From positions 1 through 64,000 of the forward strand of contig JACKHS010000014.1 of NCBI GenBank assembly GCA_020638875.1: a DNA stretch of 64,000 nt, read 5' to 3'. The DNA is from Planctomycetota bacterium. GTDB lineage: Bacteria > Planctomycetota > UBA1135 > GCA-002686595. Of this stretch, positions 25,922 through 33,698 are shown one piece after another. The notes under the pieces were generated by a model. The model saw nothing but the letters and a program-made list of their open reading frames with translations. It was not told where the DNA came from and did not search any database. Each line of letters opens with the position of its first letter. Positions within the stretch are counted from its first letter, which is position 1. The position numbers and the translations under genes were made by a program.

Positions 25922-26614
25922 ATGACGCTCGCACAGCAATCGACCTTCGCCTTCGTCGACGCGCCGACCTGGGGCGGCGCGCGCGACAACTCCGGCCGCA
26001 AGAAGAAGCACGGCCACGTCCCCCACGCTCCGCGTCGCTCCGTCTGCAAGAGCCACCTGCGCCTCGTCACGACGAAGCTCTGCGCCGGCCTGCCTTCGCT
26101 CCGCTCGCCCGACGGCGGCGAGGTCTGCGTCGAGGCGATCCGCGCCGCGCAGCGCGCGGACTTCCGCATCCATCACTTCTCGATCCAGCACGACCACCTG
26201 CACCTCGTCCTCGCCGCCGACTCGAGCGACGCCTTGGCCCGCGGCATGAAGTCGCTGTGCACGCGCATCGCTCGCCACCTGAACCGGCGTTGGGGACGAA
26301 CCGGTCGCGTCTTCGCCCAGCGCTTCCACGACGAGGTGCTGAAGTCGCTCGGCCGCTTGTGGCACGCGTTGCGCTACGTGCTCTGCAACCACAACAAGCA
26401 CGGCTCGGGCGCCGGCCGCGCCGCCGTCGCGCCCGACCTCTTCTCGTCCGGTCGTTACTTCGACGGCTGGGCCGATTTCGCGGCCGACTGGAACCCGCGC
26501 GCTCGCGGCTCCCACGTGGCTCCCCCGCCATGGACCTTGCGCGAGTGCGTGAAGCGCTACGGCCGCTTCTCGCTGCACTTCACGCCGAAGCCGCGCGTCA
26601 CGCGCGCGGCCTGA
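25922..26614 (+). CDS. REP-associated tyrosine transposase (Y1_Tnp/HUH family)
   Basis: This is a 230-residue single-strand DNA nuclease/transposase of the IS200/IS605-related RAYT group. The catalytic HUH motif is His92-Leu-His94 in SIQHDHLHLVL. The nucleophilic tyrosine is Tyr152 in ALRYVLCNHNKHG. The N-terminal basic SGRKKKHGHVPH resembles the GRKPK-type leader of RAYTs, and RHLNRRWGRTGRVFAQRFHD is the conserved core between His and Tyr. These proteins cut and join REP hairpins. Its only nearby hairpins are the flanking inverted repeats. No good ribosome-binding site precedes the ATG, which fits weak expression. All catalytic residues are intact. Confidence 0.92.
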   Translation: MTLAQQSTFAFVDAPTWGGARDNSGRKKKHGHVPHAPRRSVCKSHLRLVTTKLCAGLPSLRSPDGGEVCVEAIRAAQRADFRIHHFSIQHDHLHLVLAADSSDALARGMKSLCTRIARHLNRRWGRTGRVFAQRFHDEVLKSLGRLWHALRYVLCNHNKHGSGAGRAAVAPDLFSSGRYFDGWADFAADWNPRARGSHVAPPPWTLRECVKRYGRFSLHFTPKPRVTRAA

Positions 26615-27093
26615 GCCGACACACACCGACGCCCTTCGGACCGCCTCGCGTCGAGGCTGCGGCGCACACGCGGACTCGCGCACCCTCGGGCGCACGGCGC
26701 TGCCTCGAGCGCGACAGTACGAACGCCACCCCACGATCTGCACACAGCCGCACGTCCCGCGAACCCCGCCCGACGCGCGGGGGCCCACGCCACGCGAACG
26801 CTCCACGGTGAGATCGCTCTGTCGACCGCGGCGCATCACGCCGCGCATCACGCCGCGCATCACGCCGCGCATCACGCCGAGCATCACGACGTGCGCATCA
26901 CGATGAGCACTGCACGACACGCGCAGCGGCGAGCGCACAGGACTCGCCAGCTCGGGCCCTGCCCTGCACGACGCTCTGCCCCTCGCCGACATCCGCGACT
27001 CCCCGACCTCACCGACTCGCCTGCTTTCGCGCAGCCCTCCGCGCCCGCCCCGCCCCGCCCCGACCGGTCGCAGCTCACCCGGCTCAACTGCAC
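26615..27093. other. Gene-free segment downstream of the RAYT gene
   Basis: Nothing coding was found. It holds a 12-bp tandem array at 26833-26892 and C-rich, poorly structured sequence up to the right inverted repeat. Confidence 0.5.
26833..26892 (+). repeat. 12-bp tandem repeat, five units
   Basis: GCATCACGCCGC is repeated with exact 12-bp spacing from 26833, 26845, 26857 and 26869. A changed fifth unit starts at 26881 and a further GCATCACGA lies at 26895. The length is a multiple of three but no supported gene covers it. Slippage-prone, so copy number may vary among strains. Confidence 0.85.
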
Positions 27094-27263
27094 AGACCTC
27101 CCCCCAGCCCCGCCGTCCGTCCGCGCCTGCCGTCACCGTCGCCTTCGGCCCTCGCCTGCAAGGCGGGCCGAAGGCGACGGGGACGGCAGGCGCGGACGGG
27201 CGGTGGGGCGTCCCCGCCGCTCCGCACCACGCTCTGCTCGAACCCGAGCCCGAGCGCCGCTCC
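27094..27263 (-). repeat. Right inverted repeat with 32-bp hairpin
   Basis: This is the reverse-complement partner of 24832-25004. Its hairpin arms are 27119-27150 and 27166-27197, with one mismatch. The 15-nt loop differs from the left copy but is again self-complementary (CGCCT/AGGCG), so loop pairing is kept while the bases changed. It ends 7 bp before the stop codon of the leftward small gene. Confidence 0.85.
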
Positions 27264-27270
27264 CCCCCCC

Positions 27271-27432
27271 CTACTTCGCCTTGAAGTCCTCACACACCCG
27301 CGCATTGGGACGCTCCCTGCGCGAGCACGTGCTCGGGTGGTTGTACTTGCACCGATCGCACAGGAACTCCCCGCCCTCCAGCGCGAAGAGCCGGCGGAAG
27401 AACTGCGCGATGCGCTGCCAGAGCGCGCCCAT
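27271..27432 (-). CDS. 53-residue Cys-rich protein (possible zinc site)
   Basis: A short gene starts at ATG 9 bp after the SH3-protein stop. The product begins with an amphipathic helix (MGALWQRIAQFFRRLFALEG) and ends in a Cys-rich module with Cys25, Cys28, His32, Cys36 and Cys47 (FLCDRCKYNHPSTCSRRERP). Spacing CxxC-x3-H-x3-C-x10-C suggests one bound zinc. The Arg/Trp-rich helix could touch membrane or nucleic acid. The C-terminus VCEDFKAK directly precedes the right inverted repeat. I recognise no family. The tidy composition, start position and cysteine pattern argue that it is real. Confidence 0.65.
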   Translation of the reverse strand: MGALWQRIAQFFRRLFALEGGEFLCDRCKYNHPSTCSRRERPNARVCEDFKAK

Positions 27433-27441
27433 GACGCGACC

Positions 27442-28710
27442 TCAGCGACCGAGGCGTGCCGAGATGACGATCACGCGCTCGATGTCGATCACCGGCAGCG
27501 AGCCGTTGGCGCGGGTGGCCGAGCCGATCGACTTGCCCTGGATGCCGAGCTCGAAGTCGACGTACTGGTCGAGGTCGTAGCGGCCGGAGAGGCACTGCAC
27601 CTCGGCCACCGTCTCGGAGCCGAAGCGGATGCGGTAGATGCGCTGGCCCTTGACCGTCTCGGCCTCCAACCAGCCGCGGGCGTCGAAGCGGCCGCCCCAG
27701 AGCGGGTCGTTCTCCTTCGACAGGCTCGCGATCTTCGCGCGCAGCTCGGCGATCTCGCGCTCGCGCGCGGCGCGCTCCTGAGCCGCCTGCGTCTTGATGT
27801 CCGCGAAGTCGCGGCGCAGTTGGACCTCGCCCTTGTGCCGCTCGACCAGGCTGCGCGTCGGCGCGTCCGGGCCCAGGGAGAGCACGAGGTCGTACGCCGC
27901 GATCACGGCGGCGAAGTCGGGCGCGGTCTTGGCCATCTCGACCGCCATCAGGTCGTCCGCGCGACGCAGCGCCTCGAAGGCGTCCTTGGGCGCGTCGGCG
28001 CCGAGGGTCGACGGCTCGGCGCCCTGCCCGCTCGCCGCGGCCTCGGTCGTCGAGACCTCGTCCGCGGGCACCGCCTGCGGCGCGGCCGGCGTCTCCGCCC
28101 GGGCGCTGCTGACGCGCTCGCTCGCGCGCTGCGCGGCCCACGCGTCCCAGAGCTTGGCGCCGTCCTGGCCCTCGGGCAGCGCGGTCGTCTCGGCCGCGAG
28201 CACGTAGGCGGTCGTCGTCGCCGGCGACCAGACCTGCACCCAGTCCTCCGCGAGCGACTTGCTCGCGTCACCGCGCTGGATCATCAGCAGGCGCTCGCCC
28301 TTGTCCACGCGGCCGACGGCCCACGAGTTCTGGCTGCGCGGCAGCGGGCGCAGGTTGACCTGACTGCCGGTGAGCTCGACCCAGCCGACGCGCTCGGAGG
28401 GCTTCACGTACTGGCCGTAGAGCCAGACCTTCAGGCCGCCGGGCGCCTGCACCTCGAGGTACTCGACGCGGCCCGCGGTCTTGGTGCCCACGACCGCCAG
28501 CGGCGTGCCGGCCTCGGCCTGCAGCACGCTGAGCCCCTTCGGGTCGGGCAGGTTGAGCAGCTTCGCGCCGGTCGCGCCGGCGAGGACGTAGCGCTCGACC
28601 GCCTTCTGCTGCAGCGCGGCCGGCGTGGCGGCGAGCGCGGGGGCGGCGGCGCCGCCGAGGAGGGCGAGGAGCAGGGCGCTGGAGGCGAGTCGGCTGGTGG
28701 TGTGGCGCAT
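27442..28710 (-). CDS. Exported SH3-domain protein with coiled coil
   Basis: This 422-residue protein has a signal peptide (SALLLALLGGAAAPALAA). A first beta module contains VERYVLAGATGAKLLNLPD. A bacterial SH3 domain follows (about residues 115-170: SQVNLRPLPRSQNSWAVGRV, GERLLMIQRGD, EDWVQVWSP, TTAYVLAAET). A disordered Ala/Glu/Pro linker leads to a helical, partly coiled-coil stretch (RAAREREIAELRAKIASLSK) and a C-terminal beta domain ending VIDIERVIVISARLGR. SH3b domains often bind peptidoglycan or partner proteins. The start is the ATG before the signal peptide; TAGGAT at 28770-28775 is a possible -10 on this strand. Confidence 0.8.
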   Translation of the reverse strand: MRHTTSRLASSALLLALLGGAAAPALAATPAALQQKAVERYVLAGATGAKLLNLPDPKGLSVLQAEAGTPLAVVGTKTAGRVEYLEVQAPGGLKVWLYGQYVKPSERVGWVELTGSQVNLRPLPRSQNSWAVGRVDKGERLLMIQRGDASKSLAEDWVQVWSPATTTAYVLAAETTALPEGQDGAKLWDAWAAQRASERVSSARAETPAAPQAVPADEVSTTEAAASGQGAEPSTLGADAPKDAFEALRRADDLMAVEMAKTAPDFAAVIAAYDLVLSLGPDAPTRSLVERHKGEVQLRRDFADIKTQAAQERAAREREIAELRAKIASLSKENDPLWGGRFDARGWLEAETVKGQRIYRIRFGSETVAEVQCLSGRYDLDQYVDFELGIQGKSIGSATRANGSLPVIDIERVIVISARLGR

Positions 28711-28897
28711 CGGGTCGGGCTCCCCCCGCGAGCGGGGGCTGGTGAACGGCTCGGGGCTCGGACGCGGCGATCCTAGCCCTTCGCGGGGGGGCGATCCACT
28801 GCGCGCCGAGGCTGGATTCACGCGGGAATCGGGCCGCCGCGGACCACCCCGGCGCGCCGGCCGTCGCGGCGTCGTGGGGCGCGCCGCGAGCGCGCGC

Positions 28898-28903
28898 TAG
28901 ACT
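28898..28903 (+). promoter_or_regulatory. -10-like hexamer ahead of the aminotransferase
   Basis: TAGACT in GCTAGACTCC lies 50 bp before the GTG start at 28954 and matches the hexamer at 4806. No clear -35 was found. It is divergent from TAGGAT at 28770-28775 on the other strand. Confidence 0.45.
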
Positions 28904-28953
28904 CCGCGCACGCCCTCCCCCCCGCCGCCCCTCCCGCCCCGCCGAGGCCCCGC

Positions 28954-30051
28954 GTGAGCTTCTACTTCCCGTACATGTTCTGGGCTCAGACCGAGTCCTG
29001 CCTGTCGCCCTACAGCCTGTCGCTGTCGGGCATGCCCGCGCCCGACGGCAGCTTCCTCGACGGCCTGGGCGTCGACCTGGCGGGCCCCACCGCGGGCGCG
29101 CTGCCCGAGCTGCAGGCGAAGCTCGCCGAGCTGTTCGACGTCGAGCCCGAGCGCGTGCTCGTCGTCGCCGGCGCGTCCTCGGGCATGTTCCTCGCCGCGG
29201 CGCGCTGGTTCCGGCCGGGCACGCGCGTGGCCGCCGAGACGCCCTCGTACGAGCCGCTGCGCGCGCTGCCGCTGTTCTTCGGCGCCGAGCTGCGCCCGCT
29301 GCAGCGCCGCCTCGAGGACGACTTCCGCGTCACGCCCGAGGCCGCGCGCAGCGCGCTCGCGGGCGCGTCCGGCGCGGGGCACCTGTTCCTCACCAACCCG
29401 CACAACCCGAGCGGTGCGCGGATGGAGGCCGACGAGATCGCGGCGCTCGCCGGCGAGGCCGCGCGGGCGGGCGGCGTGCTCGCCTGCTGCGAGGTGTACA
29501 TGGAGTTCGTGCGCCCCGAGGAGCGCGTGCACGCGTTCGCGCTCGCGCCGAACACGATCACGATCGGCAGCCTGACCAAGGCGTACGGGCTGGGCGCGCT
29601 GCGCGTCGGCTGGGTGATCCTCGGCGAGGGCCTGGCGCACGAGCGCGCCGCGCTGATGGACCGCCTGTTCCTCGCGTACGTCGACCCGCCCTCGGTGGCG
29701 CTGCGCGCCGCGCGGCGCGCGCTCGACCGCTTGCCGCAGCTCCTGCAACCGCTGCGACGCGTCGAGGAGGAGAGCCGGCCGCTGTGGGAGCGCTGGTTGC
29801 GCGAGACGCCCGGCGTGGAAGCGCACGTGCCGCCGCGCGGGCTGATCGCCTTCCCGCGCATCGCGGGCGTGCCCGACACGGCGGAGCTCGTGCGCTACCT
29901 GCAGCACGAGCACGGCGTCGACGTGGTGCCTGGCGAGTTCTTCGGCGCGCCCGGCCACCTGCGCGTCGGCTGCGGCGTGCCGGCCGAGACGCTGCGCGAG
30001 GGCCTCGCGCGCCTCACGGCCGGGCTCGAGGCCTGGCGCGCGCGGCGCTGA
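28954..30051 (+). CDS. Class I/II PLP-dependent aminotransferase
   Basis: This is a 365-residue fold-type I enzyme. Seen: VVAGASSGMFLAAARWFRPG (cofactor phosphate loop), AETPSYEPL, LTNPHNPSGARM (conserved Asn/Pro), CCEVYMEF with the aromatic/acid pair, and the Schiff-base lysine in GSLTKAYGLGALRVGW. The length is typical. Substrate is uncertain; the N-terminus SFYFPYMFWAQTES is unusual and may shape the active site. The two following glycosyltransferase genes hint at an amino-sugar or surface-glycan role, but a general amino-acid transaminase is equally possible. The start is GTG at 28954. Confidence 0.88.
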   Translation: MSFYFPYMFWAQTESCLSPYSLSLSGMPAPDGSFLDGLGVDLAGPTAGALPELQAKLAELFDVEPERVLVVAGASSGMFLAAARWFRPGTRVAAETPSYEPLRALPLFFGAELRPLQRRLEDDFRVTPEAARSALAGASGAGHLFLTNPHNPSGARMEADEIAALAGEAARAGGVLACCEVYMEFVRPEERVHAFALAPNTITIGSLTKAYGLGALRVGWVILGEGLAHERAALMDRLFLAYVDPPSVALRAARRALDRLPQLLQPLRRVEEESRPLWERWLRETPGVEAHVPPRGLIAFPRIAGVPDTAELVRYLQHEHGVDVVPGEFFGAPGHLRVGCGVPAETLREGLARLTAGLEAWRARR

Positions 30052-30103
30052 GCGCGGCGGCCGGCGCTGGCATCGGCCCGCGCCATCGAGGAAGCTGCGC
30101 GCC

Positions 30104-31267
30104 ATGACCGCGGAACGTCCCAGGCTGGTCGTCTTCTCCGACGACTGGGGCCGGCACCCCTCGAGCGCGCAGCACCTCGTGCGCGAGCTGCTGGGGCGCT
30201 ACGACGTGCACTGGGTCAACACGGTCGGCACACGCCGGCCGAGCCTGAACCTGCACGACCTGAAGCGCGGCGCCGAGAAGCTGCGCGCGTGGCTCGGGCC
30301 GCGGGCCGCCGCGCAGGCGCCCGCGGACGCGCCTGCAGACGCGCGCGACGAGCCGGCGCCCACGGTGCACGCGCCCGTGCACTGGCCGGGCTTCGGCACG
30401 CGGCTCGAGCGCGCGCTGAACCGGCGGCTGCTGCAGCGCGCGCTCGGCGAGGTGCTCGACCCGCTGCGCCCGCCCGCCGCCGTGATCACGACCGCGTCGA
30501 TCGTGGCCGACCTCGCGCGCGCGCTGCCCGAGCTGCCGTGGGTCTACTACTGCGTCGACGACCTGAGCGAGTGGCCCGGCCTCGACGCCGAGGCGCTGCG
30601 CCGCATGGAGCTCGACCTCTTGCCGAGCGTGCGACGCGTGATCGCGGTCAGCGAGACGCTCGTCGAGCGCCTGCGCGGCCTGGGCGTGGAGGCCGCGCTG
30701 CTCACGCACGGCATCGACCTCGCGCACTGGAGCGGCGTGGTGCGGCGCCCGGCCCCGCCGCCGGGCGAGCGCCCGCGCGCGGTCTACTGGGGCCACGCCG
30801 ACCGGCGCCTCGACAGCGCGGTGTGTCTCGCACTCGCCGAGCAGCTCGAGCTCGTCATGGTCGGCCCGACCACCGACGTCGACCCGGCGCTGCGCGCGCA
30901 CCCGCACGTCGTCTGGCGCGGCAAGGTCGACTACGCCGAGCTGCCGCGCGTCGCGAGCGAGGCCGACGTGCTCGTGATGCCGTACGCCGACCTGCCGGTG
31001 ACGCGCGCGATGCAGCCGCTCAAGCTGAAGGAGTACCTCGCCACGCTGCTGCCGGTGGTCGCGACGCCGCTGCCGGCGAACCGCGCTTGGGCGGCGGCGA
31101 TGGACCTCGTGGCCGAGCCGCGCGCGTTCGCGGCGCGTGCCCTCGAGCGCGCGCGCGCGCCGCTCGACGAGGGGCAGCGCGTCGCGCGCGCGGCGCTCGC
31201 GCACGAGACCTGGGCCGAGAAGGCCCGGCGCTTCGAGGCGCTGTTCCGCGGCGAGGACGAGGCATGA
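30104..31267 (+). CDS. Glycosyltransferase, GT-B fold (family 1/4-like)
   Basis: This 387-residue cytosolic glycosyltransferase has two Rossmann-like halves: LVVFSDDWGRHPSSAQHLVR at the N-terminus and AVYWGHADRRLDSAVCLALA in the second half. VIAVSETLVERLRGLGVEAALLTHGIDLAHW is a typical hinge region, and DVLVMPYADLPVTRAMQPLK is the nucleotide-sugar site. KLKEYLATLLPVVATPLP matches the family's conserved EY/ALG element. It resembles TuaH-like enzymes of exopolysaccharide clusters. It overlaps the next gene by 4 nt, so the two are translated together. Confidence 0.85.
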   Translation: MTAERPRLVVFSDDWGRHPSSAQHLVRELLGRYDVHWVNTVGTRRPSLNLHDLKRGAEKLRAWLGPRAAAQAPADAPADARDEPAPTVHAPVHWPGFGTRLERALNRRLLQRALGEVLDPLRPPAAVITTASIVADLARALPELPWVYYCVDDLSEWPGLDAEALRRMELDLLPSVRRVIAVSETLVERLRGLGVEAALLTHGIDLAHWSGVVRRPAPPPGERPRAVYWGHADRRLDSAVCLALAEQLELVMVGPTTDVDPALRAHPHVVWRGKVDYAELPRVASEADVLVMPYADLPVTRAMQPLKLKEYLATLLPVVATPLPANRAWAAAMDLVAEPRAFAARALERARAPLDEGQRVARAALAHETWAEKARRFEALFRGEDEA

Positions 31268-32376
31268 GCGACGCGCGCGAACCGCGCACGGTGCTGCACG
31301 TGCGCATCGTCTCGGGCACCGGCGGCGGGCCCGAGAAGACGATCCTCAACTCGCCGCGCCACCTCGCGGGCACGGGCTACCGCGGCCTCGCCGCGTACCT
31401 GCACCCGCCCGGCGACCCGGGCTTCGAGGTGATCGCCGCGCGCGCCGCCGAGAAGCAGTGTCCGCTCGTCGCGCTGCCCGAGGCGTGGCCGATCGACCCG
31501 CGCGTGCTGTGGAAGCTCGCGCGCCTGTGCCGCCGCGAGCGCGTCGCGATCTGGCACGGCCACGACTACAAGTCGAACCTCTACGGGGTGCTGCTGCGGC
31601 CCTTTCTGGGCTTCCGGCTCGTCACGACGGTGCACGGCTGGGTCAAGCACACGAGCCGCACGCCGCTGTACTACGCGATCGACCGCTGGACGCTGCCGCG
31701 CCACCGCGCGGTGATCGCCGTCTCGCGCGACCTCGAGGAGCGCTGCCTCGCGGCGGGCGTGCCGCGCGAGCGCCTGCACCTCGTGCACAACGCGATCGAC
31801 ACCGAGGAGTTCAAGCGCCGCGCGCCGCACCCGGCGGGCGGACGCCTGCGCCTCGGCGCCGTCGGGCGCCTGTCCGAGGAGAAGGGCTTCCTGCTGCTCG
31901 TCGAGGCGGTCGAGCGCCTCGTCGCGAAGGGCTTCGACGTCGAGCTCGCGATCGCCGGCGAGGGCGACCAGGAGGCGGCGCTCGCCGCGCGCGTGGCGGC
32001 CTCGCCGTGTCGCGAGCGGTTGCGCCTGCTCGGCTTCCAGCGCGACACGGTGGCGCTCTTCGAGGGCTTCGACGTGTTCTGCCTGTCGAGCCTGCGCGAG
32101 GGCCTGCCGAACGTGGTGCTGGAGGCGATGGCGATGGAGGTGCCGGTCGTGGCGACGCGCTCGGGCGGCATGGAGCACTTCGCGCGCCACGGCGAGGACG
32201 CCTGGCTCGTCGACCCGGGCTCGACGGACGAGCTCGAGCGCGGCCTGGAGGCGCTGTGCGGGGACGCGGCGCTGCGCGCGCGCCTGGCCCGCACGGCGCG
32301 CGCGCGCATCGAGCGCGAGGTCTCGTTCACGGCGCGCATGCGCGCGGTGACGGCGATCTACGACTCCCTGGCCTGA
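31264..32376 (+). CDS. GT4-family glycosyltransferase
   Basis: This 370-residue GT-B enzyme starts with VLHVRIVSGTGGGPEKTILN, the typical Gly-rich acceptor loop. It continues with VIAVSRDLEERCLAAGVP and HNAIDTEEFK, the hinge RLRLGAVGRLSEEKGFLLLV, and SSLREGLPNVVLEAMAMEVP, the EX7E-type donor site. An N-terminal CHGH-like IWHGHDYKSNLYG is present. It likely elongates a lipid-linked or exopolysaccharide glycan with the preceding enzyme. Its last 19 bp overlap the end of the convergent larC gene. Confidence 0.93.
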   Translation: MSDAREPRTVLHVRIVSGTGGGPEKTILNSPRHLAGTGYRGLAAYLHPPGDPGFEVIAARAAEKQCPLVALPEAWPIDPRVLWKLARLCRRERVAIWHGHDYKSNLYGVLLRPFLGFRLVTTVHGWVKHTSRTPLYYAIDRWTLPRHRAVIAVSRDLEERCLAAGVPRERLHLVHNAIDTEEFKRRAPHPAGGRLRLGAVGRLSEEKGFLLLVEAVERLVAKGFDVELAIAGEGDQEAALAARVAASPCRERLRLLGFQRDTVALFEGFDVFCLSSLREGLPNVVLEAMAMEVPVVATRSGGMEHFARHGEDAWLVDPGSTDELERGLEALCGDAALRARLARTARARIEREVSFTARMRAVTAIYDSLA

Positions 32377-33581
32377 AGCGCGGCCAGCGCGGCGCGCACG
32401 GCGCGGCGCTCGACGACGCGCAGCGCCTCGCCGCTCGCCCGCGCCACGCGCGCGAGGTCCTCGTACTCGACGAACACGTCGCGCTCGCCGAAGGGCGTGC
32501 GGCCGGGGTAGTCGGGGCGCACGCGCAGCTGGCAGCGCACGCGCTCGCCGTCGAGCTCGACCTCGAGCGGCTCGCGCGCGCATTCGGTGCGCTCGACCCG
32601 CGTCCAGCGCACACCGAGCGTCGGCGTGTGCTCGAAGACGAGGCCCTCGAGCCGCGCGCGCGCGTCCGCGCGGCACAGCGCGGAGAGCAGCACGCCGGGG
32701 CGCTCCTTCTTCATCGCGAGCGGCGCGCTCCAGGCGTCGAGCGCGCCGGCCTCGCGCAGCAGCGCGAGGCAGTACCCCAGCTCCTCGCCGGTGGCGTCGT
32801 CGAGCTGCGCCTCCAGCAGCCAGGCCTCGGCGCGGCGCGCGCCGTCCGCGGCGCGGCCGAGCTGCACGCGCACGAGGTTCGGCGGCCCCTCGGCGAAGTC
32901 GCGCGTGCCGCCGCCGTAGCCGACCGCCGTGCAGGCGAAGCGCGCCGGCGCGCCGAACTCCGCGCACAGCTCCGCGAGGAGCGCCGCGCCGGTGGGCGTC
33001 AGGCGCTCGCCCGGTCCGCCGGCGACGCGCAGCTCGCGGCCGCGCAGCAGCTCGACCACGGCCGGCACCGGTACCGGCATCACGCCGTGCGCGCAGCGCA
33101 CGCTGCCCTCGCCGGTGATCGGCACCGCGCACGCGACGCGCTCGACGCCCAGGCGCTCGAGCGCCAGCGCGGCGCCGCACACGTCGATCAGCGTGTCCAC
33201 CGCGCCGACCTCGTGGAAGTGCACCTCGTCGACCGTGATGCCGTGCACGCGCGCCTCGGCCTCGGCCAGCCGCGTGAGCACGGCCGCGCTGGTGCGCTTC
33301 ACGCCGAGCGGGAGCTCCGCGGCCTCGAGCAGCGCGAGCAGGTCGGCGAGGTGCCGGTGCGGCGCGTGGTGGCTCTCGGGCGTCGTCACCGCCAGGTGCG
33401 CGGCGGCCAGGCTGCCGCGCTCGACGCGCGTGAGCGCGAGTCGCGCTTCGCCCGGCACGAGCGCCGCGGCGAGGGCTTCGAGGTGCGCCAGCGTGAAGCG
33501 CGGGTCGCCGAGGTCGAGCAGCGCCGCCAGCAGCATGTCGCCGGCCAAGCCGCCCAGCGGCTCGAGGAACAGGGTCGTCAT
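32358..33581 (-). CDS. larC: Nickel-pincer cofactor cyclometallase LarC
   Basis: LarC inserts nickel into the pyridinium dithiocarboxylate precursor to finish the nickel-pincer nucleotide of lactate racemase-type enzymes. The single 407-residue frame has GGLAGDMLLAALLDLG, DEVHFHEVGAVDTLIDVCG, PVPVPAVVELLRG, LTPTGAALLAELC and the C-terminal ferredoxin-like DDATGEELGYCLALL. In some lactobacilli larC needs a ribosomal frameshift; here it is one frame. I chose ATG 33581 (GGGGGG just upstream); ATG 33590 is possible. larA, larB and larE are not in the window. Confidence 0.9.
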   Translation of the reverse strand: MTTLFLEPLGGLAGDMLLAALLDLGDPRFTLAHLEALAAALVPGEARLALTRVERGSLAAAHLAVTTPESHHAPHRHLADLLALLEAAELPLGVKRTSAAVLTRLAEAEARVHGITVDEVHFHEVGAVDTLIDVCGAALALERLGVERVACAVPITGEGSVRCAHGVMPVPVPAVVELLRGRELRVAGGPGERLTPTGAALLAELCAEFGAPARFACTAVGYGGGTRDFAEGPPNLVRVQLGRAADGARRAEAWLLEAQLDDATGEELGYCLALLREAGALDAWSAPLAMKKERPGVLLSALCRADARARLEGLVFEHTPTLGVRWTRVERTECAREPLEVELDGERVRCQLRVRPDYPGRTPFGERDVFVEYEDLARVARASGEALRVVERRAVRAALAALQARES

Positions 33582-33638
33582 GCCCCCCATCGGAGCCGCC
33601 CGCGCGGTGCGCGTCGAGCCCCCGCCGCCGGGAAACGC

Positions 33639-33673
33639 GGACGGCCGGCGCGCGTCGAGCGAGCCGGCCGTCC
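33639..33673 (-). terminator. 11-bp hairpin after cheB
   Basis: GGACGGCCGGC and GCCGGCCGTCC pair perfectly around a 13-nt loop, 26 bp beyond the cheB stop. It separates cheB from larC. Confidence 0.65.
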
Positions 33674-33698
33674 CGAGGTGCGCGCGGCGCGCGGTCGG

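Larger units (their letters stand above)
24832..27263. mobile_element. RAYT island bounded by long inverted repeats (REPtron-like)
   Basis: A 2.4-kb block bracketed by ~170-bp inverted repeats encloses one REP-associated tyrosine transposase gene and otherwise non-coding, repeat-rich sequence of visibly lower GC. It sits exactly between the stop codons of two convergent genes: 25 bp after the tgt stop and 7 bp from the small gene's stop at 27271. RAYT genes flanked by inverted REP pairs are known. Here the repeats are much longer than classic 20-40 nt REPs. No target-site duplication was recognised, so whether the whole block moved as a unit is open. Confidence 0.65.

Noticed and set aside
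26833..26908. Possible CRISPR array
   Set aside because: Units are 12 bp and directly adjacent with no spacers, and no cas genes are present.
32358..33590. Frameshifted larC as in lactobacilli
   Set aside because: The whole protein reads through in one frame with all family blocks.
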